DNA of 51,147 bases from Pseudomonadota bacterium (GTDB lineage Bacteria; Pseudomonadota; Gammaproteobacteria; JAKBBU01): contig JAKBBU010000008.1 in the NCBI GenBank assembly GCA_021808365.1, positions 1-51,147 on the forward strand, read 5' to 3'. Shown here in pieces: positions 18,600-28,199 of this stretch. Both the position numbers and the translations under genes were made by a program. The stretch's first letter is position 1, and each line of letters begins with the position of its first letter. The notes beneath the pieces are model-generated. The model did not search any database, was not told where the DNA came from, and saw only the letters and a program-made list of their open reading frames with translations.

Positions 18600-20867
18600 A
18601 TGTTAAACAATGAGTTAGAGATAACACTGAATACAGCATTCAAAGATGCAAGAGAACAACACTACGAATTTATGACCGTGGAACTTCTTTTGTTGGCTCT
18701 GTTGGATAATTCGTCAGCCGCACAAGTTTTACGCGAATGTGGGGCTGATCTTACCCGTTTGCGTCTTGAACTTTCAAGATTCATTGATGAAACCACACCA
18801 CGCATTCCTGATCATGAATTGGGGCGTGAAACTCAACCCACCCTAGGGTTCCAACGCGTGTTACAACGTGCTGTGTTTCATGTTCAATCTTCGGGCAAGG
18901 CTGAGGTCAGTGGCGCGAATATTTTGTCCGCTATTTTTAGTGAGCAAGATAGCCAGGCTGTCTATTTATTGAAAAAGCAAAATATTTCACGTTTGGATGT
19001 GGCCAATTACATTGCTCATGGCGTTTCCAAATTACGTTCCAATGATGAGCCTGAAGAATCTGTGATGCCTCAAAATGAAGAGGATGAAACCGCTTTGTTG
19101 CGTGAAGGTCGGCTAAGCCCCCTCGAAGCTTTTGCTACAAATTTAAATGAACTCGCTAGGCAAGGATTGATCGATCCCTTAGTTGGGCGAGGTTCTGAAA
19201 TCGAACGAACGATTCAAGTGTTGTGTCGCCGCCGAAAAAATAATCCTTTGTTAGTTGGTGAAGCGGGTGTCGGTAAAACGGCCATTGCAGAAGGATTGGC
19301 TAAACTGATCGTCGAAGGTCATGCGCCAGAGATTCTTGCAAAAAGCACTGTGTATTCGTTGGATTTAGGTAGTTTGCTGGCAGGGACGAAATATCGTGGT
19401 GATTTTGAAAAACGATTTAAAACCTTGTTACAACAATTAAAACAAGAAGAGGGATCGATTTTATTTATTGATGAGATTCATACCATTATTGGTGCCGGTG
19501 CAGCATCAGGTGGGATCATGGATGCATCAAATTTAATTAAGCCCTTGTTGGCGAACGGACAATTAAAATGCATGGGTTCAACAACTTATCAAGAATATCG
19601 TGGAATTTTCGAAAAAGATCGCGCTTTATCAAGACGATTCCAAAAAATTGATGTGTTGGAACCTTCCATTGATGAAACGTTTGAAATTTTAAAAGGATTG
19701 AAAAGTCGTTTTGAAAAACACCATGGCGTTCGTTATTCTATGGCCGCTTTAAAAGCGGCGGCGGAATTAGCTGCGCGTTATATTCCAGATCGATTCATGC
19801 CTGATAAAGCCATTGATGTCGTTGATGAGGCCGGCGCATATCAAGCATTGTTACCCCAAGAAAAACGCAAAAAGGTGATCAGTGTGACTGAAATTGAAAA
19901 TATGATCGCAAAAATTGCGCGAGTACCTTCGAAAACCGTTTCCAAATCAGATATGGAAGTGTTGAAAAATTTAGATCGGGATTTAAAAATGCTCATTTTT
20001 GGGCAAGATCAAGCGATCGAAAATCTTGTTGCTGCGATTAAATTAACGCGTTCAGGTTTAGGGGATCCTGAAAAACCGATTGGCTCATTTTTATTTGCAG
20101 GGCCAACCGGTGTGGGGAAAACTGAAGTGACGCGTCAATTGGCTGCATTAATGGGTATTGAATTAGTTCGTTTTGATATGTCGGAATACATGGAAGCGCA
20201 TACCGTTTCGCGGTTGATCGGCGCACCTCCTGGCTATGTTGGTTTTGATCAAGCAGGATTACTCACTGAAGCGATCAGCAAACATCCTCATGCTGTTTTA
20301 TTATTGGATGAAATTGAAAAAGCGCATCATGATGTCTTTAATATTTTATTGCAAGTGATGGATCATGGCACCTTAACCGATAACAATGGACGTAAAGCGG
20401 ATTTTCGTCATGTCATTGTGGTGATGACGACCAATGCAGGTGCTGAAGATATGAATCGGCGGTCGATTGGTTTTATGGAGCAAGATGGTGCGAGCGTAGG
20501 AAGTGCTGCAGTTGAACGGATTTTCCCGCCAGAATTTCGCAATCGTTTAGATGCGACGATCCAATTTGCCTCATTATCGCCAGAAACCATTGCCCATGTG
20601 ACGGATAAAATGGTGGCTGAATTGGAAGTTCAGCTTGAGCGCCAAGGTGTGCATTTGGAAGTCGACAAGACAGCGCGGGTTTGGTTGAGTGAACATGGTT
20701 ATGACGAAAAAATGGGTGCAAGACCGATGGCCCGTTTGATCACCGAAAAGTTACGCAAGCCTTTGTCCGATGAGTTGCTCTTTGGCCGTTTGGCCCACGG
20801 CGGTTTGGTGAAAGTCATTGTCGTCGATGGTGAGATTGAATTGGATTTTTCGAAGGAGAGTGCTTAA
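18600..20867 (+). CDS. clpA: ATP-dependent Clp protease ATP-binding subunit ClpA
   Basis: A 755-residue Clp/Hsp100 unfoldase that feeds substrates to ClpP. It starts [20 protein letters not shown], the Clp N-domain that docks ClpS. AAA module 1 has Walker [10 protein letters not shown] (Lys226), [17 protein letters not shown] and the arginine-finger region. AAA module 2 has GPTGVGKTE (Lys507) and [18 protein letters not shown]. Length nearly equals the E. coli protein. The ATG at 18600 with AAGGGAG 9 bases upstream is the natural start, since the frame's earlier codons overlap clpS. Confidence 0.98.
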   Translation: MLNNELEITLNTAFKDAREQHYEFMTVELLLLALLDNSSAAQVLRECGADLTRLRLELSRFIDETTPRIPDHELGRETQPTLGFQRVLQRAVFHVQSSGKAEVSGANILSAIFSEQDSQAVYLLKKQNISRLDVANYIAHGVSKLRSNDEPEESVMPQNEEDETALLREGRLSPLEAFATNLNELARQGLIDPLVGRGSEIERTIQVLCRRRKNNPLLVGEAGVGKTAIAEGLAKLIVEGHAPEILAKSTVYSLDLGSLLAGTKYRGDFEKRFKTLLQQLKQEEGSILFIDEIHTIIGAGAASGGIMDASNLIKPLLANGQLKCMGSTTYQEYRGIFEKDRALSRRFQKIDVLEPSIDETFEILKGLKSRFEKHHGVRYSMAALKAAAELAARYIPDRFMPDKAIDVVDEAGAYQALLPQEKRKKVISVTEIENMIAKIARVPSKTVSKSDMEVLKNLDRDLKMLIFGQDQAIENLVAAIKLTRSGLGDPEKPIGSFLFAGPTGVGKTEVTRQLAALMGIELVRFDMSEYMEAHTVSRLIGAPPGYVGFDQAGLLTEAISKHPHAVLLLDEIEKAHHDVFNILLQVMDHGTLTDNNGRKADFRHVIVVMTTNAGAEDMNRRSIGFMEQDGASVGSAAVERIFPPEFRNRLDATIQFASLSPETIAHVTDKMVAELEVQLERQGVHLEVDKTARVWLSEHGYDEKMGARPMARLITEKLRKPLSDELLFGRLAHGGLVKVIVVDGEIELDFSKESA

Positions 20868-20871
20868 AAAT

Positions 20872-20948
20872 TGGTCGGGACGGCCGGATTTGAACCGGCG
20901 ACCCCTTGCGCCCCATGCAAGTACGCTACCAGGCTGCGCCACGCCCCG
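20872..20948 (-). tRNA. tRNA-Pro (anticodon GGG)
   Basis: On the minus strand a 77-base cloverleaf can be folded. The acceptor CGGGGCG pairs with CGTCCCG (one G-U), the D arm is GCGCAGCCTGGTAGC, and the anticodon stem CTTGC/GCAAG encloses ATGGGGC with anticodon GGG. The T arm contains GGTTCAAATCC and the CCA end is encoded. It reads CCC (and CCU) proline codons. It is convergent with clpA, 4 bases after its stop. No integrase or attachment-site duplication lies nearby. Confidence 0.97.
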
Positions 20949-21057
20949 ACTAGCCCGCGATTATACACATATTATAAGATTTTGCACTATGGTCTCCTTG
21001 TCCTTCAGTAAGGAAGTATCTACAATAAGAAGAACTCTTTGTCATCTAAGGAAAGTT

Positions 21058-22464
21058 ATGACTTCATCTACATCCCTTCTTCTTGAAAAAATCGCCCAAC
21101 ACAAGGCCAAGTTTGTTGATTGCCGGTTTACCGACACCCTCGGCACATGGCATCACATTACAGTGCCTGCAAGTGTGATTGATGCAGATTACCGAAAAAT
21201 GTTTGATGGCTCATCCATCCGAGGTTGGAAGGGGATTGAAGCCTCTGACATGATGCTCTTGCCTGATCCAGCCACAGCTCGATTTGATCCCTTTCTCGAA
21301 CATCCTACGATCAGCGTCCACTGTGATGTGATCGAACCTACCACTCAAAAACCCTATGACCGTGATCCACGTGCTGTCGCCAAGCGTGCCGAGGCTTATA
21401 TGAAGTCAACCGGTATTGCCGATACTTGCTACATGGGGCCTGAACCTGAATTTTTTGTTTTTGATGATGTTCAATATCACCATTCAATTAACAGCACCTA
21501 TTACCGTGTGGATTCCAAGGAAGCCGCCTGGAACAGCGGGGCTGCGATCGACGGTGGTAATTTAGGCCATCGTCCGGCCGAGAAGGGTGGTTATTTTCCT
21601 GTTCCTCCCGTGGATTCATCGCAAGATCTTCGGTCATCCATCGCATTAACGTTGCAAGACATGGGCTTGATTCTTGAAGCGCATCACCATGAAGTTGCCA
21701 CAGCAAATCAAAATGAGATCGCCACGCGTTTTAGCAGCTTGACGCAAAAAGCCGATGAATTACAAGTGTTAAAATACGTGGTTCGCAATATGGCGCATGC
21801 TTTCGGAAAAACAGCAACATTCATGCCTAAGCCCTTGGTTGGGGATAATGGATCGGGCATGCACGTTCATCAATCACTTTCAAAAAATGCTGAGAATGTA
21901 TTTGCGGGTGATCACTATGCGGGTTTGTCAGAATTAGCACTGTATTACATCGGCGGGATTATGAAACATGCTCGTACGATCAATGCTTTTACCAATTCGA
22001 CCACAAACAGTTATAAACGTCTTGTGCCAGGTTTTGAAGCACCTGTTTTATTGGCGTATTCTGAGCGTAATCGTTCAGCCGCGATCCGTATTCCCTTTGA
22101 TTCGAATGCAAAAGGCCGCCGTATCGAAGTGCGGTTTCCTGATCCAGCCGGTAATCCTTACCTAGGTTTTGCAGCGATGTTGATGGCGGGTCTCGATGGT
22201 ATCAAACATAAAATTCATCCAGGTGAGCCCGTGGAACATGATCTCTATGAATTGTCACCTGAAGTTTTGCGTGATATTCCAACGGTGTGCGCTTCGCTCG
22301 AAGATGCACTCGATCATTTACGAGATCACCATGCCTTTTTATTGGAAGGCAATGTATTTACGCGTGATTTTATTGATTCTTACATCACACTTAAAATGCA
22401 GGATGTTCAGCGTTTGCGGATGTGTACGCATCCTGTTGAGTTAGAGATGTATTATAGCTCCTAG
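21058..22464 (+). CDS. glnA: Type I glutamine synthetase
   Basis: A 468-residue enzyme that joins ammonia and glutamate to glutamine with ATP. Motifs: [17 protein letters not shown], the metal-binding [21 protein letters not shown], and the ATP-binding block with [19 protein letters not shown] and [12 protein letters not shown]. Tyr397 in HDLYELSPE sits exactly where the E. coli enzyme is adenylylated, so this is the GSI-beta type and probably under GlnE control. The ATG at 21058 has AAGGAAAG upstream; the longer frame runs back into the tRNA and was rejected. The DUF4124 gene follows closely. Confidence 0.98.
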   Translation: MTSSTSLLLEKIAQHKAKFVDCRFTDTLGTWHHITVPASVIDADYRKMFDGSSIRGWKGIEASDMMLLPDPATARFDPFLEHPTISVHCDVIEPTTQKPYDRDPRAVAKRAEAYMKSTGIADTCYMGPEPEFFVFDDVQYHHSINSTYYRVDSKEAAWNSGAAIDGGNLGHRPAEKGGYFPVPPVDSSQDLRSSIALTLQDMGLILEAHHHEVATANQNEIATRFSSLTQKADELQVLKYVVRNMAHAFGKTATFMPKPLVGDNGSGMHVHQSLSKNAENVFAGDHYAGLSELALYYIGGIMKHARTINAFTNSTTNSYKRLVPGFEAPVLLAYSERNRSAAIRIPFDSNAKGRRIEVRFPDPAGNPYLGFAAMLMAGLDGIKHKIHPGEPVEHDLYELSPEVLRDIPTVCASLEDALDHLRDHHAFLLEGNVFTRDFIDSYITLKMQDVQRLRMCTHPVELEMYYSS

Positions 22465-22475
22465 AGTTAAGTTTG

Positions 22476-23006
22476 ATGCGGATTATTTTTTTTCTTTTAA
22501 TAATCTTCACATTAAGTGTTGCTTCTGCTGCGACAGTTTATACTTGGGTGGATCAAAATGGTGCGACGGTTTTTTCGGATCAGCCGCAACCTGGCGCATC
22601 ATCGCTGAATGTGGTTCCACCTAAATCTGGATCTACAGCGCCTTCTGCGCCGGTAGCCCCCACGTTTCCAACCCTGCCTTCTTCTGCTGTGACTTATGAA
22701 GAAATTGTGATTGTTGTGCCGGAAGATCAAAGCACTGTTCGTGATAATTCGGGTAATATGCAAGTTTCCGTGGTTGTAAAGCCAACCTTGCAAAAAGGTG
22801 ATAAAGTAGCAATCTTGATCGATGGAAAACCCGTCGGGCAACCGCAGGCAGCAACTAACTTTATGCTCAATGCGGTTGATCGAGGTCAGCACACCTTGGA
22901 AGCCGATGTTGTGAATAGCTCGGGCCGAGTTTTGATCAAGAGTAAGAGTGTGACTTTTTTCATACATCAGGCTCACATTGATGCTTCGGGACATATTACT
23001 AGTTAA
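22476..23006 (+). CDS. DUF4124 domain exported protein
   Basis: A 176-residue protein with a signal peptide (IIFFLLIIFTLSVASA) and, right after cleavage, the DUF4124 signature TVYTWVDQNGATVFSDQPQPGA. A Pro/Ser-rich linker leads to a C-terminal Ig-like region (SGNMQVSVVVKPTL, GQHTLEADVVNSSG). DUF4124 genes are common neighbours of glnA in gammaproteobacteria; the role is unknown. I used the ATG at 22476; a TTG just before it is in frame. The stop overlaps the xthA start by one base (TAATG). Confidence 0.85.
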   Translation: MRIIFFLLIIFTLSVASAATVYTWVDQNGATVFSDQPQPGASSLNVVPPKSGSTAPSAPVAPTFPTLPSSAVTYEEIVIVVPEDQSTVRDNSGNMQVSVVVKPTLQKGDKVAILIDGKPVGQPQAATNFMLNAVDRGQHTLEADVVNSSGRVLIKSKSVTFFIHQAHIDASGHITS

Positions 23007-23767
23007 TGAAAATAGCAACTTGGAACGTCAACTCCCTCCGCGTCCGTCTGCCACAAGTGCTTGATTGGCTGGATGAACACCAGCCCGACATACTCGCCCT
23101 CCAAGAAATCAAATTAGACGATCCCAGCTTTCCCATTCAACCCTTTCTCGATCGCCATTACCACGTGAGTTATTCAGGCCAAAAAACCTACAATGGTGTT
23201 GCCCTGATCAGCTGCAAACCCCAGCTCGATATTAAACGTGAACCTATTGTTGATCCCCAACGCCGTTTTTTAGCCGCAACTATTTCAGGTGTGCGGATCA
23301 TCAATCTCTACGTGCCCAATGGCCAATCTGTGGGTTCTGATAAATATGCCTATAAACTCGATTGGCTCAAACAAATCGGCGATATTATCAAAAATGAATT
23401 ACAAAAATATAACCAATTGATTGTGTTGGGCGATTTTAACATCGCCCCTGATGATCGCGATGTCCACGATCCAGCAGCCTGGGCAGGTTCCGTCTTGGTC
23501 AGCGAGCCTGAACGTGCAGCCTTGAGGCATTGGTTTGATTTGGGTCTTGTGGATGTTTTTCGCCGTTTTGATCAGCCAGAAGGTATTTTCAGCTGGTGGG
23601 ATTATCGCATGGCTGCCTTCGTACGCAATCGGGGATTGCGGATTGATCTCATCCTTGCTTCAGCCTCGCTCGCCCCGCATTGCCAGCGTTGTTGGGTTGA
23701 TATCACACCCCGTAAGTCCGAACGTCCCTCTGATCATGCGCCTGTTTTAGCGAGTTTCAGAATTTAG
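23006..23767 (+). CDS. xthA: Exodeoxyribonuclease III
   Basis: A 253-residue AP endonuclease / 3'-5' exonuclease of base-excision repair. The start MKIATWNVNSLRVRLPQVLDW is typical. Metal ligand Glu34 lies in LALQEIKLDD; GDFNIAPDDRDVHDP holds the catalytic Asp and Asn; GLRIDLILAS and the C-terminal SDHAPVLA bring the last Asp and His. Translation is coupled to the DUF4124 gene by a TAATG overlap. Confidence 0.95.
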   Translation: MKIATWNVNSLRVRLPQVLDWLDEHQPDILALQEIKLDDPSFPIQPFLDRHYHVSYSGQKTYNGVALISCKPQLDIKREPIVDPQRRFLAATISGVRIINLYVPNGQSVGSDKYAYKLDWLKQIGDIIKNELQKYNQLIVLGDFNIAPDDRDVHDPAAWAGSVLVSEPERAALRHWFDLGLVDVFRRFDQPEGIFSWWDYRMAAFVRNRGLRIDLILASASLAPHCQRCWVDITPRKSERPSDHAPVLASFRI

Positions 23768-23788
23768 TTTAGTGTTTACTAGGGACAG

Positions 23789-23835
23789 GGAAGAGTACAC
23801 CAACACGTGTTGTGGTATTGGCGCAGCCTTCCTTT
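23789..23835. repeat. GTGTTGTGG palindrome family, degenerate copy
   Basis: The right half (CGTGTTGTGG then ATTGGCGCAGCCTTCC) matches the element at the window end almost base for base. The left arm (GGGAAG...ACACCAACAC) pairs only partly. It sits between xthA and the rpmE promoter. Confidence 0.7.
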
Positions 23836-23856
23836 TAACGATTTGTGAAATCTCTC

Positions 23857-23885
23857 TTGCTAATTTTGATTCCCTTCGTTATTAT
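23857..23885 (+). promoter_or_regulatory. Sigma-70-type promoter of rpmE
   Basis: TTGCTA at 23857-23862 and TATTAT at 23880-23885 are separated by 17 bases and lie about 35 bases before the rpmE ATG, which is itself preceded by AAGAGG. Confidence 0.6.
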
Positions 23886-23920
23886 TTCGCACTTTAGCGC
23901 CAGCTCTTAAGAGGTTTTCG

Positions 23921-24202
23921 ATGAAGGAAAATATCCATCCCGCCTACGATACAATTACAGTCACCTGTAGCTGTGGGGTTGTTTTTGAGACACGTTCCAC
24001 ACTCGCCAACAAAAATTTACATATCGACGTGTGCTCCAAATGCCATCCCTTCTACACCGGAAAACAAAAATTAGTCGACACCGGTGGCCGGATCGATCGC
24101 TTCCGCCAACGCTATGCCAACAAAGAAGCTACAGTGAAGCAAGAAGCTGCAGCACCGGTTGAAAAAAAGACAAAGTCAAAAGCTAAAGCCAAAACAAAAT
24201 AG
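23921..24202 (+). CDS. rpmE: 50S ribosomal protein L31 (zinc-binding type)
   Basis: A 93-residue protein. [19 protein letters not shown] and [20 protein letters not shown] are characteristic of L31, and the Cys pairs of CSC and CSKC form the zinc site of the C+ type. Residues after about 70 are a Lys/Ala/Glu-rich extension ([11 protein letters not shown]) beyond the usual length. The gene has its own promoter and is followed by an inverted repeat. Confidence 0.96.
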   Translation: MKENIHPAYDTITVTCSCGVVFETRSTLANKNLHIDVCSKCHPFYTGKQKLVDTGGRIDRFRQRYANKEATVKQEAAAPVEKKTKSKAKAKTK

Positions 24203-24218
24203 CATTCGTTTGAATGCT
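24201..24218 (+). terminator. Weak hairpin after rpmE
   Basis: AGCATTC and GAATGCT pair perfectly around GTTT, directly at the rpmE stop. The following TAATATAAG is not a clean T run, so termination may be inefficient. Confidence 0.4.
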
Positions 24219-24238
24219 TAATATAAGTTTTCGCACGC

Positions 24239-24270
24239 CTAGTCTCTAGTGACTAGGTTCTAGAGACTAG
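24239..24270 (+). promoter_or_regulatory. CTAG-rich hairpin upstream of the MFS transporter gene
   Basis: CTAGTCTCTAG and CTAGAGACTAG are perfect 11-base arms around TGACTAGGTT, which contains a further CTAG. It ends just before the ribosome-binding site (CAGGGAG) of the MFS gene, so it could be an operator or leader structure. CTAG is usually rare in such genomes, which makes four in 32 bases notable. Confidence 0.5.
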
Positions 24271-24284
24271 ACAGGGAGAAAGCG

Positions 24285-25580
24285 ATGCCCGGTACCAAAC
24301 ACTCATCCCATGGCCGTCTGTGGTATGTCCTTCTTCCTTGGTTAATCTGCGGTGTCGGTGCTCTCTTTTACTGCTACGAATATTTCTTGCGGGTTACACC
24401 CAGCGTGATGCAACCTGAATTGATGAGCACCTTTGGCATCGACAATGCCATGTTTGGTGCTCTCTCAGCGCTCTATTACAATGCTTACACACCCATGCAA
24501 TTGCCTGTAGGCATGTTGATGGATCGCTTCGGGCCACGACGTTTATTAACCATTGCCTGTTTGATCTGCGCGTTTGGTACTTATCTTTTTTCTATCCACG
24601 TTTTATCCATTGCTGGTACGGGCCGCTTCCTTGTGGGCCTAGGTTCAGCCTTCGCCTTCGTCGGTGTTTTAAAATTAGCAACCATTTGGCTTCCTCCTCA
24701 ACGCTTTGGGATGATCGCAGGCCTAGTGACTGGTCTCGGTATGTTTGGGCCTATTCTTGGGGACTTACTCTTAACACCGATGGTTGCTAAATTAGGCTGG
24801 CATCATACGGTTGAAATTACAGCCATCTTAGGTGTGATTCTGGCTGTCTTTATCTTTTTTGCAGTGAAAGATCGGAATCGTCGTCATGGGGGTCGTGAGC
24901 ACCGTCTCGTCGGGCATGAACAGGTGAGTTTCAAGAGTTTGTTCAAAGGGTTCTGGGTCATGCTTCGTTCGCGCCAAGTTTGGCTTGCAGGTTTGATCGG
25001 CTGTTGTTTTTATCTTCCTATTACGATTTTTGCAGAACTCTGGGGAATTCCCTATCTTGAACAAGCGCATGGTTTTCCACCGATGCATGCTGCGATGATC
25101 AATCCCCTTATCTTTTTAGGCTTTGCCCTTGGCGGTACGATGACAGGTTGGATCTCCGATGCTATTGGGCGTCGCCGTGAACCCTTAATGGTCAGCGGTG
25201 GTTTAGCCTTGGCGACGGCATTGGTTTTGCTTTATTCAAGTTCACTGTCTGTAGGTGCAATTTGTTTTCTGATTTTCCTACTTGGTTTTTTCTCCGGTGC
25301 TCAGGTGATCGTTTTTGCGGTCAGCAGGGAATCCGTTCACAATCAATCAGCGGGAACAGCCTTGGCGATGACCAATTTTCTTGTGATGGTGGGTGGTATG
25401 GTATTCCAACCCGTGATTGGTCTTTTGCTCGATAATCATGCTTTAGCAGCGGGCCGCAGTGTATTAGTGTTAAATAATAGCGATTATCGTTATGCTTTAA
25501 TTGTTCTTCCCTTGGCATTGGCGATTGCCATCGGTTTTACGCTTCTCTTAAAAGAGACGGCAGGAACAGAAGTGAAATAG
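24285..25580 (+). CDS. MFS transporter
   Basis: A 431-residue inner-membrane protein with about twelve hydrophobic segments in two halves. Conserved MFS loops are visible: MLMDRFGPRRLL after TM2 (motif A, G-x3-DR-x-G-x-R-R) and GWISDAIGRRREPL in the second half. The opening WLICGVGALFYCYEYFLRVTPSVM resembles the Legionella-type MFS permeases. The substrate is unknown. GGGAGAAAGCG precedes the ATG. A peroxiredoxin gene follows on the same strand after about 60 bases. Confidence 0.9.
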   Translation: MPGTKHSSHGRLWYVLLPWLICGVGALFYCYEYFLRVTPSVMQPELMSTFGIDNAMFGALSALYYNAYTPMQLPVGMLMDRFGPRRLLTIACLICAFGTYLFSIHVLSIAGTGRFLVGLGSAFAFVGVLKLATIWLPPQRFGMIAGLVTGLGMFGPILGDLLLTPMVAKLGWHHTVEITAILGVILAVFIFFAVKDRNRRHGGREHRLVGHEQVSFKSLFKGFWVMLRSRQVWLAGLIGCCFYLPITIFAELWGIPYLEQAHGFPPMHAAMINPLIFLGFALGGTMTGWISDAIGRRREPLMVSGGLALATALVLLYSSSLSVGAICFLIFLLGFFSGAQVIVFAVSRESVHNQSAGTALAMTNFLVMVGGMVFQPVIGLLLDNHALAAGRSVLVLNNSDYRYALIVLPLALAIAIGFTLLLKETAGTEVK

Positions 25581-25639
25581 GGCGCTACTTGCGTCCGCTT
25601 GAATTCAAAATTATTTTGTTTAAATTTGGAGTATTTATT

Positions 25640-26245
25640 ATGACCAGACTTGTCGGCAGAACAGCACCCGATTTTACATCAGCAGCTGTATTGGCTAATG
25701 GTGAAATCGTCAATGGTTTTAACCTTCTTAAAACAATCCAAGGGCGTGAGGCATTGGTTTTTTTCTATCCACTCGATTTTACCTTCGTTTGTCCTTCTGA
25801 ATTGATCGCGATCGATAATAAGATCGAAGAATTCAAAAAGCGCGATGTGGAAGTCATTGGTGTTTCTGTTGATTCACAATTTACACACCTTGCTTGGCGC
25901 AATACACCGATCGAGAAGGGTGGAATTGGCCCAGTGCGTTATACCTTGGTCGCAGATGTTAACCACAGCATTTGCCAAGCATATGGTGTTGAGCATCCAC
26001 AAGCTGGTGTTGCCTTCCGTGGTGCATTCATCATCGATAAAACAGGAATAGTTCGCTCTGAAATCATTAATGATTTGCCGATTGGCCGTAATGTGGATGA
26101 ATTAATTCGTTTATTCGATGCCGTGCAATTTCATGCGGAACATGGAGAAGTGTGCCCTGCAAATTGGCGCAAAGGCGATGCAGGGATGAAACCCACGCAA
26201 GCGGGTGTTGCGGATTATCTTGCTGCTCATGCGGAAGATTTGTAA
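25640..26245 (+). CDS. Typical 2-Cys peroxiredoxin (AhpC/Prx family)
   Basis: A 201-residue enzyme that reduces peroxides. The peroxidatic Cys51 lies in FYPLDFTFVCPSE, with the conserved Thr three residues before it. The resolving Cys172 lies in HGEVCPANWRKG. GVSVDSQFTHLAWRNTP and AFRGAFIIDKTGIVR are typical of the Prx1/AhpC subfamily. The ATG at 25640 has GGAG about 8 bases upstream; the longer frame upstream has no support. It probably works with thioredoxin or a flavoprotein reductase not in this window. Confidence 0.95.
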   Translation: MTRLVGRTAPDFTSAAVLANGEIVNGFNLLKTIQGREALVFFYPLDFTFVCPSELIAIDNKIEEFKKRDVEVIGVSVDSQFTHLAWRNTPIEKGGIGPVRYTLVADVNHSICQAYGVEHPQAGVAFRGAFIIDKTGIVRSEIINDLPIGRNVDELIRLFDAVQFHAEHGEVCPANWRKGDAGMKPTQAGVADYLAAHAEDL

Positions 26246-26292
26246 AGATTTACCACATCGTCATAATGAAAAAATCCCTTTTTGTTTCCTGG

Positions 26293-26354
26293 ATCCCGGG
26301 TATTTAGTCGTTCTAAAGCGCGAGTACGCGCTAAGAACGACTAAATCTCGGGAT
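26293..26354. repeat. Long hairpin repeat after the peroxiredoxin gene
   Basis: About 28-30-base arms (ATCCCGGGTATTTAGTCGTT... and ...AACGACTAAATCTCGGGAT) pair with few mismatches around AGTA. The surrounding 26246-26706 gap has no gene. It holds this hairpin, a smaller one (GCGCTAAGC/GCTTAGTGC, about 26518-26540) and the long untranslated leader of the porin gene. Confidence 0.75.
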
Positions 26355-26706
26355 GACGAAGCTCTGGATCTCGCCTCTGCGGAAATGAAAATTGTCTACA
26401 TTTCCAACAAATTGTAAAAAAAACATACAAATCTTGTAAGAAAAGTTCTTTTTTTAAAAAGTTTTGTAAAATAATATTGCGGAACGTAAATTCGATGATT
26501 ACAATCAGACAATATCTCGCGCTAAGCTCGCTTAGTGCTTGGATCTGTTAGAAGTTTGTTTGGTGGTTTTCACTGTTTACAATGAGAGCTACTGAGTTTT
26601 TCAATGATTTTCTGGGTTTTCCGGGAACTCCGGGGTTTAGTTTAAAGTTCTGTTTTAAACCAAACACTCAGAGTAAAGTAAAAAATCTTAAAGGAGATTT
26701 AGGCTG

Positions 26707-28134
26707 ATGGCTAAAAAATTTAATCTGAAACGTGTTGTTTGTGCTGCGGCATTGGCAACAGGAGCCCTAGCGGCCGGTACTGCGTTCGCAACGACACCGG
26801 TTAACCAAGGCGTTTATACACCAATCGCATACCAACCCTCCGATCCTCGTGGTGATTTGTCTGACTTGACCTGGCGCGCAAATCAAATGGACGATCTGAT
26901 CGCCAATAATGAAAGCGCTATTCTGACCAGCAGCCCAGACCTGGGTACGCAATGGATGAATCGTATCACCATCAGCGGTATCTTGAACGTTGATGCTGCG
27001 ATTTCTCAACGGAGTTATGCAAGTACAGGAGCAACTCCAGTTTCATTAAAAGCAGAAGGTCTTTCCCCTAACTACGGTAATGCCTTTAACCACGGGTATG
27101 AAAGTGGTCTTTGGTTGAATGATTCTGAAATCGATATCGATGCTCAGATCAATTGCTGGATCAAAGCTCACGTAGCTTTGATGGGCGGTGACGATAACTC
27201 CAATGTTCAAGAAGCTCAGCACTCGGGACTTGGATTCCAATCTAATACGATTAATCCAGGCGAACGTAAATTATCAACCACGGATAACTGGATTGATGAA
27301 GCGTACATCACCCTCGGTGATTTCACACAGACGCCATTCTATGCAACTGTCGGTCGGGAATACGTACCTTTCGGTCACTACGTGAAAAATGAGCTGACCC
27401 CAGCTGCAACCACGTATTTGACAGAAACACAAGCTACAGCAGCTGATGTAGGTTTTGTGACACCGTTCTACAATGCATCCAACGTTTATGGGTCGTTCTA
27501 TATTCTTGATGGTTTGCATGAAACCAATGCTAACTATGCAACGAATGGTGGTACTTCACCAAACCGTTTAGCAAATTTTGGTGCTGACTTAGGAATCAAC
27601 AAGAAGGATCAAACCTTCGGTTACTCAGCTGGCGTGAGCTACTTGCAAAACATGGCTGACATCAACACCATCACCAACGTGATCACTGGTTTTGGTATGG
27701 GCTCAGGTAACGTAAGCGGTGGTTATGCAACCAACATCCCTGCATTGTCAGGTTATGCCGGTGCTAACTATGGTCCATTCAATGCTGAAGTTGACGGTGT
27801 GTCCGCACTGCGTAACTTCTCAACAGCCGATTTAGGTTATGTTGAAAATGGTACGTTGATGGGTGCTTTACCTGCTGCTATCAATGCGAAAGCGGGTTAT
27901 AACTTCTCAACCTTAGGTCATGATAGTGAAGTTTACTTCCGTTACGACCATTCTTGGGAATCTGTTGCTCTAGCATTGCCACAAAACCAATATCTTGGTG
28001 CTTATAATATCGATTTGGCGAAGAATACCTCCATGGAATTCCAAGTCATGTATAATGATGATTACAGCACAAGCAATGGTGGTACGGGCAAAGGTAGCGT
28101 CGAAGGTGCTGCACGTTTAAGCGTGTTGTTCTAA
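26707..28134 (+). CDS. lbtU: LbtU-like outer-membrane porin
   Basis: A 475-residue protein with a clear signal peptide (basic start, AAALATGALAAGTAFA, cleavage near residue 28). The mature part begins with a short helical stretch (DLTWRANQMDDLIA) and then alternating aromatic and polar strands (ITISGILNVDAAIS, WIDEAYITLGDF, FYATVGREYVPFG), ending in Phe, the usual signal for outer-membrane barrel assembly. The pattern matches Legionella LbtU-type siderophore porins; ligand specificity here is inference. A strong ribosome-binding site (AAGGAGA), a leader of probably more than 200 bases and a strong terminator suggest high expression as a single-gene unit. Confidence 0.7.
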   Translation: MAKKFNLKRVVCAAALATGALAAGTAFATTPVNQGVYTPIAYQPSDPRGDLSDLTWRANQMDDLIANNESAILTSSPDLGTQWMNRITISGILNVDAAISQRSYASTGATPVSLKAEGLSPNYGNAFNHGYESGLWLNDSEIDIDAQINCWIKAHVALMGGDDNSNVQEAQHSGLGFQSNTINPGERKLSTTDNWIDEAYITLGDFTQTPFYATVGREYVPFGHYVKNELTPAATTYLTETQATAADVGFVTPFYNASNVYGSFYILDGLHETNANYATNGGTSPNRLANFGADLGINKKDQTFGYSAGVSYLQNMADINTITNVITGFGMGSGNVSGGYATNIPALSGYAGANYGPFNAEVDGVSALRNFSTADLGYVENGTLMGALPAAINAKAGYNFSTLGHDSEVYFRYDHSWESVALALPQNQYLGAYNIDLAKNTSMEFQVMYNDDYSTSNGGTGKGSVEGAARLSVLF

Positions 28135-28154
28135 CCTAGACTCTCTGGCTCGAC

Positions 28155-28185
28155 AAAAAACCCCGCGAAAGCGGGGTTTTTTTTT
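28155..28185 (+). terminator. Strong rho-independent terminator of the porin gene
   Basis: ACCCCGC and GCGGGGT pair around a GAAA tetraloop and are followed by nine or more T. The A run before the stem makes it usable in both directions, also ending the minus-strand gene at 28200. Confidence 0.95.
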
Positions 28186-28199
28186 ACTTACTTTGTTTT

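Noticed and set aside
20872-20948. tRNA-Pro as an integration site of a genomic island
   Set aside because: No integrase and no second copy of the tRNA 3' end could be seen; both sides are core genes.
20818-21057. Upstream extension of the glnA frame
   Set aside because: It runs through the clpA end and the tRNA-Pro gene; the ATG at 21058 gives the standard enzyme length and Tyr397 position.
25599-25626. TTGAAT-16-TAAATT promoter-like sequence before the peroxiredoxin
   Set aside because: Transcription would start after the ribosome-binding site, leaving no usable leader.
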